A stretch of DNA of 64,000 nt, taken from positions 62,001 through 126,000 of the forward strand of contig NZ_SBKP01000006.1 in the NCBI RefSeq assembly GCF_004122115.1, given 5' to 3'. The position numbers and the translations under genes were made by a program. Source of the stretch: Sphingobium fluviale. Its GTDB lineage: Bacteria; Pseudomonadota; Alphaproteobacteria; Sphingomonadales; Sphingomonadaceae. Position 1 is the first letter of the stretch. Every line of letters begins with the position of its first letter. Below, in pieces: positions 1 through 8,566 of the stretch. Under the pieces are notes generated by a model that did not search any database, had not been told where the DNA came from, and saw nothing but the letters and a program-made list of their open reading frames with translations.

Positions 1-1
1 C

Positions 2-973
2 GGCGGCAACGGCGGCAAGGGTGGCGACATCATCTTTGAGGCGGTTGCGGGGCTGAACACCCTGATAGACTTTCGCTATACCCAGCATTTCAAGGCGCAG
101 CGCGGCACACCCGGCGCTGGCAAGAACCGCACCGGCGCGGGCGGCGACGATCTCGTCATCAAGGTGCCGGTGGGCACGCAGGTCATCTCGGAGCCGGACG
201 AAGAAGGCTATAGCGAGGTTCTGGCGGATTTCACCAAAGTCGGGCAGCGGCAGGTGTTCCTGCGCGGCGGCGATGGCGGGCGCGGCAACCTGAGCTACAA
301 GACCAGCACCAACCGCGCCCCCCGGCAACATGGCACCGGCTGGCCCGGCGAGGAAATGTGGGTCTGGCTGCGCCTGAAGCTGCTGGCAGACGTGGGCCTA
401 GTCGGCTTGCCCAATGCGGGTAAATCGACCTTCATCAATCAGGTGACGAACGCCAAGGCCAAGGTCGGCGCCTATCCCTTCACCACCACCAAGCCCCAGC
501 TCGGCGTCGTCTCTCACCGCGACCGGGAATTCGTGATCGCCGATATCCCCGGCCTGATCGAGGGCGCGTCCGAAGGCGTCGGCATCGGCGACCGCTTCTT
601 AGGACATATCGAGCGGTGCCGTGTGCTCATCCACCTCATTGATGCGACGCAGGATGACCCCATCGCCGCCTGGGAGATCGTGCAAAACGAGCTGGAGGCC
701 TATGGCGAAGGCCTGGAAGACAAGCCCCAGCTCATCGCGCTCAACAAAGGCGATCTGATCGGCCCTGAGCTGATGGAAGATGTGGCGGGGCAGCTCAGGG
801 ATGCGGGGGCGGAGGGCGTATTCCTCATCTCCGGCGCGACCGGAGAGGGCGTGCCCGCCCTGCTCGATGCCGTGCTGCCGATGCTGGATGACGATAGCGC
901 CGCGCTCGCTGCACTGGCCGACGCGCCAGAGGAACCGGAGGGAGAGGAGGGCAAGCCTTGGTCACCGCTCTGA
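2..973 (+). CDS. obg: Obg-family ribosome-assembly GTPase, 5' partial
   Basis: The reading frame is already open at the left edge, so the first residues lie outside the window; 323 codons remain. The N-terminal part is the glycine-rich Obg fold (GGNGGKGGD, then GTPGAGKNRTGAGGDD). The G domain follows with a P-loop GLPNAGKST, a switch region DIPGLIEGA, the guanine-specificity motif NKGD and a late SGATGEG. Obg proteins bind the large ribosomal subunit and take part in its assembly and in stress signalling. The end overlaps the start of proB by 16 bases, so the two are almost certainly cotranscribed. An acidic tail follows the G domain. Confidence 0.95.
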   Translation, partial: GGNGGKGGDIIFEAVAGLNTLIDFRYTQHFKAQRGTPGAGKNRTGAGGDDLVIKVPVGTQVISEPDEEGYSEVLADFTKVGQRQVFLRGGDGGRGNLSYKTSTNRAPRQHGTGWPGEEMWVWLRLKLLADVGLVGLPNAGKSTFINQVTNAKAKVGAYPFTTTKPQLGVVSHRDREFVIADIPGLIEGASEGVGIGDRFLGHIERCRVLIHLIDATQDDPIAAWEIVQNELEAYGEGLEDKPQLIALNKGDLIGPELMEDVAGQLRDAGAEGVFLISGATGEGVPALLDAVLPMLDDDSAALAALADAPEEPEGEEGKPWSPL

Positions 974-2088
974 ATGGCTTTCCCCCCGCCACCATAAAGC
1001 GGCTTGTCGTCAAGATCGGCTCGGCGCTGCTGGTGGACAAGGCGGGCGCGATCCGTACCGAGTGGCTCTCAGGCGTGGTGGCGGATCTCGCCGCGCGAGC
1101 CAAGGCCGGGCAGCAGATCATCGTAGTGTCCTCAGGCGCGATTGCGCTGGGCGCGCGCCGCCTCGCCCTGCCCAAGGGCGGGAGGGGGAGCCTTGATGAT
1201 GCGCAGGCCGCCGCCGCCGTCGGGCAGATCGCGCTTTCGGGCCACTGGGCGCAGTTGCTGGGCGAGCAAGGCCTCACCGCCGCGCAGATGCTGCTGACGC
1301 TGGATGACCTCGAAAACCGCAGGCGCTATTTGAACGCCGCCGCCACGCTGGAGCGGCTGCTCTCGCTCAATGTCATCCCGGTCATCAACGAGAATGACAG
1401 CGTCGCCACCACCGAGATCCGCTTTGGCGACAATGACCGGCTCGCCGCCCGCATCGGGCAGGCGGCGCGCGCGGATGCTGTGGTGCTGCTGTCGGACGTG
1501 GACGGGCTCTACACCGCCAATCCGCACACCGACCCCGATGCCCGGCTGGTGCGCGAAGTCGCGCGGATCGATGCCGACATTCTTGCCATGGCAGACGGCG
1601 GATCGGGCAGCGGCATGGGGTCTGGCGGCATGGCAAGCAAGATCGCCGCCGCGCAGATCGCCACCGGAGCGGGCGCACATCTCGCGATCATCTCCGGCCT
1701 CGCCGAACGCCCTTTGTCAGCGTGGGAGAACGGCGCGAACGGCACTATCTTCCTCGGCCAGACCGGCAAGCGCGCGCGGAAAAACTGGCTCGCCGGGCGG
1801 TTGACCGTGAAAGGCTGGATCACGGTTGACGCAGGCGCGGAGCGGGCGCTCGGCAAGGGCAACAGCCTGCTGCCTGCTGGAGTAACGGCGGTGAGCGGCA
1901 GTTTCGCGAGGGGCGATGTGGTAGACATAGTCAATGCCGAAGGCCGCGCCATCGCCCGTGGTCTGGCGGAATATGACGCGGAGGACGCCGCGCGCATCGC
2001 GGGCAAGCGCAGCGAGGAGATCGCCGCGCTGCTGGGCGATGCGGTGCGCCCTGCCCTCATCCACCGCGACCATATGGTGATGCTCTGA
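958..2088 (+). CDS. proB: Glutamate 5-kinase
   Basis: Catalyses ATP-dependent phosphorylation of glutamate, the first step of proline synthesis. It has an amino acid kinase domain (VVKIGSALLVD near the start, VVSSGAIALGARRL, then NENDSVATTEIRFGDND) and a C-terminal PUA-like domain from about residue 275. Its 376 residues are close to the family norm. The start is a TTG at 958 preceded by a GAGGAG-type ribosome binding site inside the end of obg; no ATG fits as well. The stop overlaps the next gene in a TGATG junction, so obg, proB and the SDR gene form one transcription unit. Confidence 0.95.
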   Translation: MVTALNGFPPATIKRLVVKIGSALLVDKAGAIRTEWLSGVVADLAARAKAGQQIIVVSSGAIALGARRLALPKGGRGSLDDAQAAAAVGQIALSGHWAQLLGEQGLTAAQMLLTLDDLENRRRYLNAAATLERLLSLNVIPVINENDSVATTEIRFGDNDRLAARIGQAARADAVVLLSDVDGLYTANPHTDPDARLVREVARIDADILAMADGGSGSGMGSGGMASKIAAAQIATGAGAHLAIISGLAERPLSAWENGANGTIFLGQTGKRARKNWLAGRLTVKGWITVDAGAERALGKGNSLLPAGVTAVSGSFARGDVVDIVNAEGRAIARGLAEYDAEDAARIAGKRSEEIAALLGDAVRPALIHRDHMVML

Positions 2089-2990
2089 TGCGCACGGTTG
2101 CCGTCACCGGCGCCACCGGCTTTGTGGGGACCGAGACGCTGGAGCAGCTGCTCTCCGCCGGTTTCTCGGTGCGGGCGCTTGCCCGGCGGCCACAGGCGGA
2201 GCGCGCGGGCGTGGCGTGGATCATGGGCGGGCTGGACGATGCCGCCGCGCTCGATGCGCTGGTGACAGGCGCGGATGTGGTGCTGCATATTGCGGGGGTG
2301 GTGAACGCGCCTGACCGCGCCGGGTTCGAGGCCGGCAACGGCACCGGCACCGCCAATGTCATAGCCGCGATGGAACGCGCGGAGCCAAAGCGACTCATCC
2401 ATGTTTCCTCCTTCGCGGCGCGCCAGCCGGAGCTGTCCGACTATTGCTGGTCCAAGGCGCTGGCCGAGAAGAAGGTGCTTGGCAGTGGGCTGGACTGGAC
2501 GATGGTACGCCCCCCTGCCGTCTATGGGCCACGCGATACCGAGTTCATCGAGGTGATGAAGGTGGCGCGATACGGGATCATGCCGGTGCCGCCCAAGGGC
2601 CGGGCCTCGCTGATCCATGTCGCAGATCTTGCTGCCGTACTGGTTAGCCTATGCGGAGAGACTGGCGATGATTTCGCGAACGAGACGTGGGAGGTCGATG
2701 ACGGCGCGCCGGGAGGCCTCTCGCATATCGAGCTGGCCGCCACCTTCGGGCGCGCGCTCAAACGCAGGGTGATCCCCCTCCCCCTGCCGCAACCGCTGCT
2801 GATGCTGTTCGCGCATATCGACCGCATGCTGCGCGGCCCCGCCGCCAAGCTGACGAAAGACCGGGTGCGCTATATGTGCCATCCCGACTGGGTGATAGAC
2901 CCGGCCAAACGACCGCCCAGCCAGTTTTGGCAGCCGCGCATCGGCGCTGACGAGGGGCTGGCGCAGGTAGCCGCGACACTGAAACAATAA
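2088..2990 (+). CDS. NAD(P)-dependent SDR/epimerase, ceramide-reductase-like
   Basis: A 300-residue extended short-chain dehydrogenase. The Rossmann motif TGATGFVG is at residues 7-14 and the catalytic pair Tyr119/Lys123 is in YCWSK. In Caulobacter an NDUFA9/epimerase-like SDR next to serine palmitoyltransferase (CerR) reduces the 3-keto group of the sphingoid precursor. The position here, just upstream of an acyl carrier protein and serine palmitoyltransferase, suggests the same role. That is inferred from context: the fold is certain, the substrate is not. The start overlaps the proB stop by one base, so it may be read through from obg-proB. Confidence 0.8.
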   Translation: MRTVAVTGATGFVGTETLEQLLSAGFSVRALARRPQAERAGVAWIMGGLDDAAALDALVTGADVVLHIAGVVNAPDRAGFEAGNGTGTANVIAAMERAEPKRLIHVSSFAARQPELSDYCWSKALAEKKVLGSGLDWTMVRPPAVYGPRDTEFIEVMKVARYGIMPVPPKGRASLIHVADLAAVLVSLCGETGDDFANETWEVDDGAPGGLSHIELAATFGRALKRRVIPLPLPQPLLMLFAHIDRMLRGPAAKLTKDRVRYMCHPDWVIDPAKRPPSQFWQPRIGADEGLAQVAATLKQ

Positions 2991-3069
2991 TGCCCGAATC
3001 TCGCCGTAATCGCTTGCCAAAGGGGCGAGATCAGGGGCATGAACCCGCATCCTTCATGAAAGACCAGCC

Positions 3070-3312
3070 ATGACCGACCGCTCAGAAATCTACGATCAGG
3101 TGACGGCCCAGATCACGCCGTTCAACAAGAAGGGGATCGACCTGTCCGAGGCGACGACCTTTGCGGGCGATCTGGAGTGGGACAGCCTGACGGTGATGGA
3201 TTTTGTCGCCGCGATCGAGGACGAGTTCGACATCATCATCAGCATGAACATGCAGGCGGAGATCGAGACGGTCGGGCAGCTGGTCGATGCCGTGGCGAAG
3301 TTGCGGGGTTAG
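3070..3312 (+). CDS. Acyl carrier protein associated with sphingolipid synthesis
   Basis: An 80-residue acidic carrier protein. The phosphopantetheine attachment serine is Ser39 in the DSL motif (Asp38-Ser39-Leu40), inside the sequence LEWDSLTVMDFV. It is distinct from the housekeeping AcpP, which normally sits beside fabF. Sphingomonads and Caulobacter carry such a dedicated ACP next to serine palmitoyltransferase, where it is thought to present the acyl chain for the condensation with serine. The gene ends 128 bases before the palmitoyltransferase start, with a repeat element in between. Confidence 0.9.
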   Translation: MTDRSEIYDQVTAQITPFNKKGIDLSEATTFAGDLEWDSLTVMDFVAAIEDEFDIIISMNMQAEIETVGQLVDAVAKLRG

Positions 3313-3322
3313 TTCGCCTCCC

Positions 3323-3413
3323 TGTCATGCTGAACTTGTTTCAGCATCCATTGCGCCTTCGGGAGCGGCGGATTGCGGGGAGGAATGGACCCTGAAACGA
3401 GTTCAGGGTGACG
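3323..3413. repeat. Dispersed palindromic (REP-like) element with two mirror hairpins
   Basis: Two inverted halves face each other. The left half reads GTCATGCTGAAC then TTGTTTCAGCATCCA; the right half, read on the minus strand, is GTCACCCTGAAC then TCGTTTCAGGGTCCA. Each half forms its own hairpin (ATGCTGAA/TTCAGCAT and ACCCTGAA/TTCAGGGT) and the halves differ by paired, compensating changes. Elements of this kind are familiar in sphingomonad intergenic DNA. It sits between the ACP and palmitoyltransferase genes and may affect mRNA stability or relative expression; that effect is inference. Confidence 0.7.
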
Positions 3414-3440
3414 AATGGAATTGCAAGGCAGAGAACAAGA

Positions 3441-4649
3441 ATGACCGACCTATTTTCAAAGTTCGACCCATTGATCGAGATGCGCGCCAACCTGTTGCAA
3501 ACGGGCGTGACGGATCCTTTTGGCCTCGTGATGGAGCGCGTGGTCTCGCCCACCGTCGCGATCTGCAACGGGCGCGAAACGATCCTGCTCGGCACCTATA
3601 ATTATATGGGCATGACCTTCGACCCCGATGTCATTCAGGCGGGCAAGGACGCGCTCGATCAGTTTGGTTCCGGCACCACCGGCAGCCGCGTGTTGAACGG
3701 CACCTACGCCGGGCACAAGGCAGTGGAGCAGGCGTTGAAGGATTTCTATGGGATGGACCACGCGATGGTCTTTTCCACCGGCTATCAGGCAAACCTCGGC
3801 ATCATCAGCACGATTGCGGGCAAGGGCGACTATATCGTGCTCGATATCGACAGCCACGCCAGCATCTGGGACGGTTGCAAGCTGGGCGATGCCGAAGTGG
3901 TGCCCTTCAAGCATAACGACCTTGAGGCGATGGAAAAGCGCCTGAAGCGCATCCCCGAAGGCGCGGGCAAGCTGGTGATCCTCGAAGGCGTCTATTCGAT
4001 GCTGGGCGACATCGCGCCGCTGAAAGAGATGATCGCCGTCGCCAAGGCCAATGGCGCCATGGTGCTGGTGGACGAGGCGCACTCGATGGGCTTCATCGGC
4101 CCCAATGGCCGCGGCGTGGCAGAGGATCAGGGCGTTCTCGATCAGGTCGATTTCGTGATCGGAACCTTCTCCAAATCGGTTGGCACTGTCGGCGGCTTCT
4201 GCGTTTCCAACCACCCCAAGTTCGAGATCATGCGCCTCGTGTGCCGCCCCTATGTCTTCACCGCCAGCCTGCCGCCCAGCGTGGTCGCGACCGCCTGCAC
4301 CTCTATCCGCAAGCTGATGCACGCGGCAGACAAGCGCGCGCATCTGTGGGAAAACAGCAAGACGCTGCACAAGGGCCTGCGCGAGGCCGGATTCCAGCTC
4401 GGCACCTCCGAACCGCAGAGCGCGATCATCTCGGTCATCATGCCCGATCTGGAGCGTGGCGCCGGAATGTGGGAGGCACTGTTGCACGAGGGACTGTATG
4501 TGAACCTTGCCCGCCCGCCCGCAACGCCCGCTGGCATGACGCTGTTGCGCTGCTCGCTCTGTGCCGAACATAGCGCGGAACAGGTGCAGACAATCATCGG
4601 CATGTTCACCCGCGCGGGCAAAAAGACGGGCATAATTGGCGGAGCATAG
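3441..4649 (+). CDS. spt: Serine palmitoyltransferase
   Basis: PLP-dependent condensation of L-serine with a long acyl thioester to 3-ketodihydrosphingosine, the committed step of sphingolipid synthesis, in the cytosol. It is an alpha-oxoamine synthase of 402 residues. The PLP lysine is Lys245 in GTFSKSVGTVGG, with Asp211 and His214 in DEAHSMG and a further His in DSHAS. These sit a constant 20 residues before the numbers I recall for the S. paucimobilis enzyme (Lys265, Asp231, His234). The ATG at 3441 is chosen because homology begins there (MTDLFSKFD); an in-frame ATG at 3408 lies in the repeat element. The ACP gene is directly upstream. Confidence 0.96.
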   Translation: MTDLFSKFDPLIEMRANLLQTGVTDPFGLVMERVVSPTVAICNGRETILLGTYNYMGMTFDPDVIQAGKDALDQFGSGTTGSRVLNGTYAGHKAVEQALKDFYGMDHAMVFSTGYQANLGIISTIAGKGDYIVLDIDSHASIWDGCKLGDAEVVPFKHNDLEAMEKRLKRIPEGAGKLVILEGVYSMLGDIAPLKEMIAVAKANGAMVLVDEAHSMGFIGPNGRGVAEDQGVLDQVDFVIGTFSKSVGTVGGFCVSNHPKFEIMRLVCRPYVFTASLPPSVVATACTSIRKLMHAADKRAHLWENSKTLHKGLREAGFQLGTSEPQSAIISVIMPDLERGAGMWEALLHEGLYVNLARPPATPAGMTLLRCSLCAEHSAEQVQTIIGMFTRAGKKTGIIGGA

Positions 4650-4703
4650 CATCCTGCCGCTCCGTGCTTTTCTTGGGCGTTCAGATGGTATAGCCTCAAT
4701 CGC

Positions 4704-6722
4704 ATGAGCGACTATTCCGCCGTAATAGCTGACGAGGGCGCGCGGTGGCGAGAACGGGTTGATCGCCTGCTGCCGTTCGTCATCGGCGTTTCGCTCGCGC
4801 TCGCGGTGGGCGCTCTGCTCTATTTTGCCGGCACTGCCGCACGGGAGCAAAAAGACGCGCTGATGCGTCAGCAGCGCAGCTATGAAATCGTCGCTCTGGC
4901 GCATCAGCTCGATGCCTCGGTGGCGAAGGCGGAATCTTCGCTGGGCCGCTATGTCATCAGCATGGACAAGAATATCGGCCGCCAATATCAGGCCGAGTGG
5001 GATCGAGCGGCGCAGGAGCTGGCGACGCTGCGGCGCGTGACCTATAACGACCGGGTGGAGGCGCGGCTGGTCGAACAGCTTGAAGCCGCCTTCAAGGAAC
5101 GCGGCGCCACGCTCAGCGACATCGCCCTGCGCACCACATATGATCAGAAGGAAACCTCTCTCGGCACCTTCTATCAGGCCAGCAAGGCGCAGAGCCTGAA
5201 GCGCATCAGTTCGCTGCTGGATCAGGTGATCGAGGAGGAAAACACCCGGCTGGACGAACGCAACATCGCGGTGGAACGTGCGGGCGACAGTGTGGCGCAG
5301 GCGACCACGACCTATCGGCTGTTCGGCCTTGGCCTCCTCATCGCATTGCTGCTGATGGTGTGGGTGGCGCGCGCGGCGATGAAGGAGCGGCGGCAGGAAC
5401 AGCGGCAGATCGACGAGGAATATCGCCGCGCACTGGCGCTGGAGGCCGCCGTGGCAGAGCGCACGGAGGAGCTTCAGCTCGCCTATGCCAAGCTGCAACG
5501 CGAGACCGAAGAGCGCGGCAAGGCCGAAGAAAGCTTGCGCCAGATGCAGAAGATGGAAGCCGTGGGCCAGCTGACCGGCGGCATCGCGCATGATTTCAAC
5601 AACATGCTGGCGGTTGTCGTCGGCGGGCTGGAACTGGCGCGCCGTCGGGTCCCGGATGAGCCTGAGGCGGTCCGCCATATCGACAATGCGCTAGACGGCG
5701 CAAACCGCGCCGCCGCCCTCACCCGCCGCCTGCTCGCCTTCGCCCGCTCGGAGCCGAATCTGCCGGAATCGCAATCGCCCGACGCGGTGGTGACAGGCAT
5801 GGTCGAACTGATCGACCGCGCGATAGGTGATCAGATCACGGTGGAGCTGGAGCTGGACAGCGGCGACTGGCCCGTCTTTGCCGACAGGCATCAGCTCGAA
5901 AACGCGCTGCTCAACCTCGCGGTCAACGCGCGTGATGCGATGGAGGGGCGCGGCACGCTCATCATTCGCACCGCGCAGGCCCGGCTCCGCGCGCGCGAGG
6001 TGGGAGATTGCCCTGCGGGCGAGTTTGTGCGCCTGTCCGTCATCGATACCGGCTGCGGCATGAGCCCTGAGGTGCTGGAACGGGTATTCGAGCCATTCTA
6101 CACAACGAAGCCGATCGGCAAGGGAACCGGCCTCGGTCTCAGCCAGGTATTCTCCGTCGTCCGCCAGTGCAACGGCGAGGTCAATATCCTGTCCACACCG
6201 GAGCAAGGCACGGAGGTTCAGCTCTATTTCCCGCGCCATATGCCCTCCGCCCGCAGCGGCGCCGCCAGCGCAGACAGTGGCGAGGCCGCCGCAGGGACTG
6301 CTGCGGTCCACAAAGCTGCGCCGCAGTCTTCGCTCACGCTGCTGGTGGTGGAAGATGACCCGCGCGTGCTGGCGCAGACCCGATCCGCGCTTGCGGAGCT
6401 GGGCCATCAGGCCGTGTGCTGCGATCATCCCGCCAAGGCGGTGGCGATGCTGGAGGACAACCCGGATATCGACATCATCCTCAGCGATGTGCTGATGCCC
6501 GATATGACCGGGCCGGAGATGATCGCCGCTCTGCCCGCGCAGTTTCGCTCTATTCCCGTGATGTTCGTCACCGGCTATGCGGGCGATGTGGCGGACAACC
6601 GGATGTTCGAGGGCCATCTGCTGCTGCGCAAACCCTATACGCTCTCCAGCCTGGAAAAGACCATCGCGCAGGCGGTCAACCGACTGCCCGGCTTGCCAGC
6701 AGGCGCGGAAGCAGCACTATAG
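4704..6722 (+). CDS. Hybrid sensor histidine kinase/response regulator
   Basis: A 672-residue membrane sensor kinase. There are transmembrane segments at about 22-44 and 204-222 around a periplasmic CHASE3-like helical region, then a coiled coil. The HisKA domain has phospho-acceptor His296 in GGIAHDFNN, the ATPase domain has the N box near 404, DTGCGM near 449 and GTGLGL near 475, and a C-terminal receiver domain carries phospho-acceptor Asp595 (LSDVLMPDMTG). No DNA-binding partner is adjacent. It lies 54 bases after spt, and its last 47 bases overlap the 3' end of the convergent cytidylyltransferase-like gene. A role in controlling envelope lipids is suggested only by location. Confidence 0.9.
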   Translation: MSDYSAVIADEGARWRERVDRLLPFVIGVSLALAVGALLYFAGTAAREQKDALMRQQRSYEIVALAHQLDASVAKAESSLGRYVISMDKNIGRQYQAEWDRAAQELATLRRVTYNDRVEARLVEQLEAAFKERGATLSDIALRTTYDQKETSLGTFYQASKAQSLKRISSLLDQVIEEENTRLDERNIAVERAGDSVAQATTTYRLFGLGLLIALLLMVWVARAAMKERRQEQRQIDEEYRRALALEAAVAERTEELQLAYAKLQRETEERGKAEESLRQMQKMEAVGQLTGGIAHDFNNMLAVVVGGLELARRRVPDEPEAVRHIDNALDGANRAAALTRRLLAFARSEPNLPESQSPDAVVTGMVELIDRAIGDQITVELELDSGDWPVFADRHQLENALLNLAVNARDAMEGRGTLIIRTAQARLRAREVGDCPAGEFVRLSVIDTGCGMSPEVLERVFEPFYTTKPIGKGTGLGLSQVFSVVRQCNGEVNILSTPEQGTEVQLYFPRHMPSARSGAASADSGEAAAGTAAVHKAAPQSSLTLLVVEDDPRVLAQTRSALAELGHQAVCCDHPAKAVAMLEDNPDIDIILSDVLMPDMTGPEMIAALPAQFRSIPVMFVTGYAGDVADNRMFEGHLLLRKPYTLSSLEKTIAQAVNRLPGLPAGAEAAL

Positions 6723-7590
6723 CCGCGATCAGCGGGTGCCGCCGCTGCCAGGGGCGGAGGACTATCTGCGTCCCCGCATGCCGGTTGATCTTCCAGGCGA
6801 GATACTCGATCCCCCCCGCGAAGGTAAAGCTGGCCTTGATAAGGCGCACGACACTCAAGCCTTTGCCGCGCCGCTGCAAACGCCGCCAGCGCCGGGAGGC
6901 GATCTTTGCGTCTGCCGGGCTGACCGGCGCCAAGGGCGATATTTGCCCATCCGCCTGCGCAGCCTCGAAAAGCGCGGCGTAATATTCCGGCGCGCTTTCG
7001 ATGATCGAACCCGCGCGTCCCTTGCGCTCTGCCCGCAGCTCCGCCTTGTAGGTCATGGAAAAGCCATGGTCGAACACCGCATGCGCGCTGGTGCGCGCGT
7101 CTGGCGCAAGACCCGGCAGCGACAGGCTGAGCAAGGTTGGCCCCGCCTGCGCCACTGCCGCCACAGCCTGCTCGCGCGCCGCCCCATCCGCCGCCCACGC
7201 CAGCCGCGCGGGCTGGGCGAACCGTGCCCATACCGACACATTATCTGCCTGAGGGCCGCATAGCCGGGCGAAGTCATCCTCTGACAGCACCGCATATTTC
7301 GCGCTCAATCCCTGATGCGCGAAGGGAAAGACATTGGGCGGGATCAGGCGGTTGGCAAGGGCAAGCCAGCGCCGCTCATAAGCCGCGCTATAGTTGGAAA
7401 CGATAAGGTAGAAATCGAGCATCAGCCCGTCGAGCTGGCTCTCGCGCAGGCAGGAGCCGTAAAACAGCACCGCGCGCGAGGCCGCCCCGTGCTGTGCCGC
7501 TATCGCAGACGCCATTTCCGCCACGCGCGGATCGATTGTCTTGGCCAGCTCCGCCCCGACCAGCGCCAATACGGCATGGCTTGCGCTCAC
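6676..7590 (-). CDS. Tam41-like phosphatidate cytidylyltransferase family protein
   Basis: A 304-residue protein resembling the Tam41/Mmp37 family, which makes CDP-diacylglycerol from CTP and phosphatidate in mitochondria and is unrelated to the usual bacterial CdsA. Visible family marks are a nucleotidyltransferase motif VLFYGSCLRE followed by LDFYLIVSN, then LIPPNVF, and KYAVLSEDDFARL with VWARFAQPARL, which parallel the KYGVIS and GRLHKPV segments of Tam41. It overlaps the upstream lipid kinase gene by 4 bases. In this sphingolipid neighbourhood the substrate may be a phosphorylated sphingolipid; that is inference. The family call is by eye, without a profile search. Confidence 0.7.
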   Translation of the reverse strand: MSASHAVLALVGAELAKTIDPRVAEMASAIAAQHGAASRAVLFYGSCLRESQLDGLMLDFYLIVSNYSAAYERRWLALANRLIPPNVFPFAHQGLSAKYAVLSEDDFARLCGPQADNVSVWARFAQPARLAWAADGAAREQAVAAVAQAGPTLLSLSLPGLAPDARTSAHAVFDHGFSMTYKAELRAERKGRAGSIIESAPEYYAALFEAAQADGQISPLAPVSPADAKIASRRWRRLQRRGKGLSVVRLIKASFTFAGGIEYLAWKINRHAGTQIVLRPWQRRHPLIAAIVLLPRLLASRAVG

Positions 7591-8564
7591 GCCGCCAGAC
7601 GCAGAAACGGCACCGGCGCGGTGGAAGTGAGGACGATAGGCCGCCCCGTATGCGCATGGAATATCTCGCCGTCGAGGATGACGCTGCTGTTCTCGCCCTC
7701 GATGTGGATTTCATCGCCCTGTTGCAGATGGATGCCCTGCATATTGGTGGTGCCAAAACGCCCGCCAAAGATGCTGACCAGCAGCATGCGCAGCATAGCG
7801 GCCGGGCTATGATCTATCGCCAGCAGCTTCAGCCTGCCCGCGGCGGCCTGCCCCACAGGCCTGGCGCCCAGCAGCAGCTTCTCCAGCGTCGTGACCACCA
7901 GCACGGCAAAGCGCCCCGCCAGTTGCCCGTCGCGCATCATCGAAATGGACACCGGGCGCGCCGCCGGGGGCATATATTTGCCCTTGAGGCCAAAGAAGAT
8001 CGCGGCGAGCACCATAATCGCGGTAATCGCATGCGAGATGCCGTTCGATAGCCCCAGCGGATAAATGCGGTTGCGGCAATAGAGGATCGAATCGGCCAGC
8101 CCTGCCCCGCCGAGGAACATGCCCAGCACCGGGCGGCTGGTCGGCGCGCCATCTGACAGCGAAATCAGCTCCCTCGCGACGACATGGCCTTCCACGCCGT
8201 TGCGCGCGATGCCGACAATCTGCTCCAGCGCCTTGATCGGATCACCCCTGATGCCGAGATCGAGCGCGATGAGGTTCGTCTTGCCATTGGGCAGCACCGC
8301 GACCGGCGGCGGCGCAGCTCCGTCGAAATAGCGGCCCTGATACAGCTCGGTCAGCGCGGTTTGCACCGTGCCGTCTCCGCCGTTGATGACGATGACGGCG
8401 GGCTTCACATGCGCGATCATCTGCATCGCCCGGCCGATCTGCTCCACGCTTTCCACCTCATAGTGGAAGATGTCCGGGTTGCCCGCGCAATAGCTGCGCA
8501 CGCGCGGCAAAAGCTGGCGGTTGCCGGTCGATTTGGGGTTGGAGAGGAGCGCGACGAGAACCAT
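7587..8564 (-). CDS. Diacylglycerol/ceramide kinase-family lipid kinase
   Basis: A 325-residue member of the DAGK catalytic family, which also contains sphingosine and ceramide kinases. It has an N-terminal VLVALLSNPKSTGN, the nucleotide-binding glycine motif INGGDGTVQTAL, and PNGKTNLIALDLG; a beta-rich C-terminal domain ends with the DGEIF motif. It phosphorylates a lipid hydroxyl with ATP. In Caulobacter a protein of this family (CpgB) is a ceramide kinase; the same role here is inferred from the surrounding genes. It is the middle gene of a tight minus-strand operon: 2 bases after the DUF2141 gene and overlapping the Tam41-like gene. Confidence 0.8.
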   Translation of the reverse strand: MVLVALLSNPKSTGNRQLLPRVRSYCAGNPDIFHYEVESVEQIGRAMQMIAHVKPAVIVINGGDGTVQTALTELYQGRYFDGAAPPPVAVLPNGKTNLIALDLGIRGDPIKALEQIVGIARNGVEGHVVARELISLSDGAPTSRPVLGMFLGGAGLADSILYCRNRIYPLGLSNGISHAITAIMVLAAIFFGLKGKYMPPAARPVSISMMRDGQLAGRFAVLVVTTLEKLLLGARPVGQAAAGRLKLLAIDHSPAAMLRMLLVSIFGGRFGTTNMQGIHLQQGDEIHIEGENSSVILDGEIFHAHTGRPIVLTSTAPVPFLRLAA

Positions 8565-8566
8565 GA

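Noticed and set aside
3456-5678. A 740-codon open frame on the minus strand opposite spt and the hybrid kinase
   Set aside because: It is antisense to two well-supported genes, is rich in His/Arg/Ala as expected for a shadow frame in GC-rich DNA, and matches no family.
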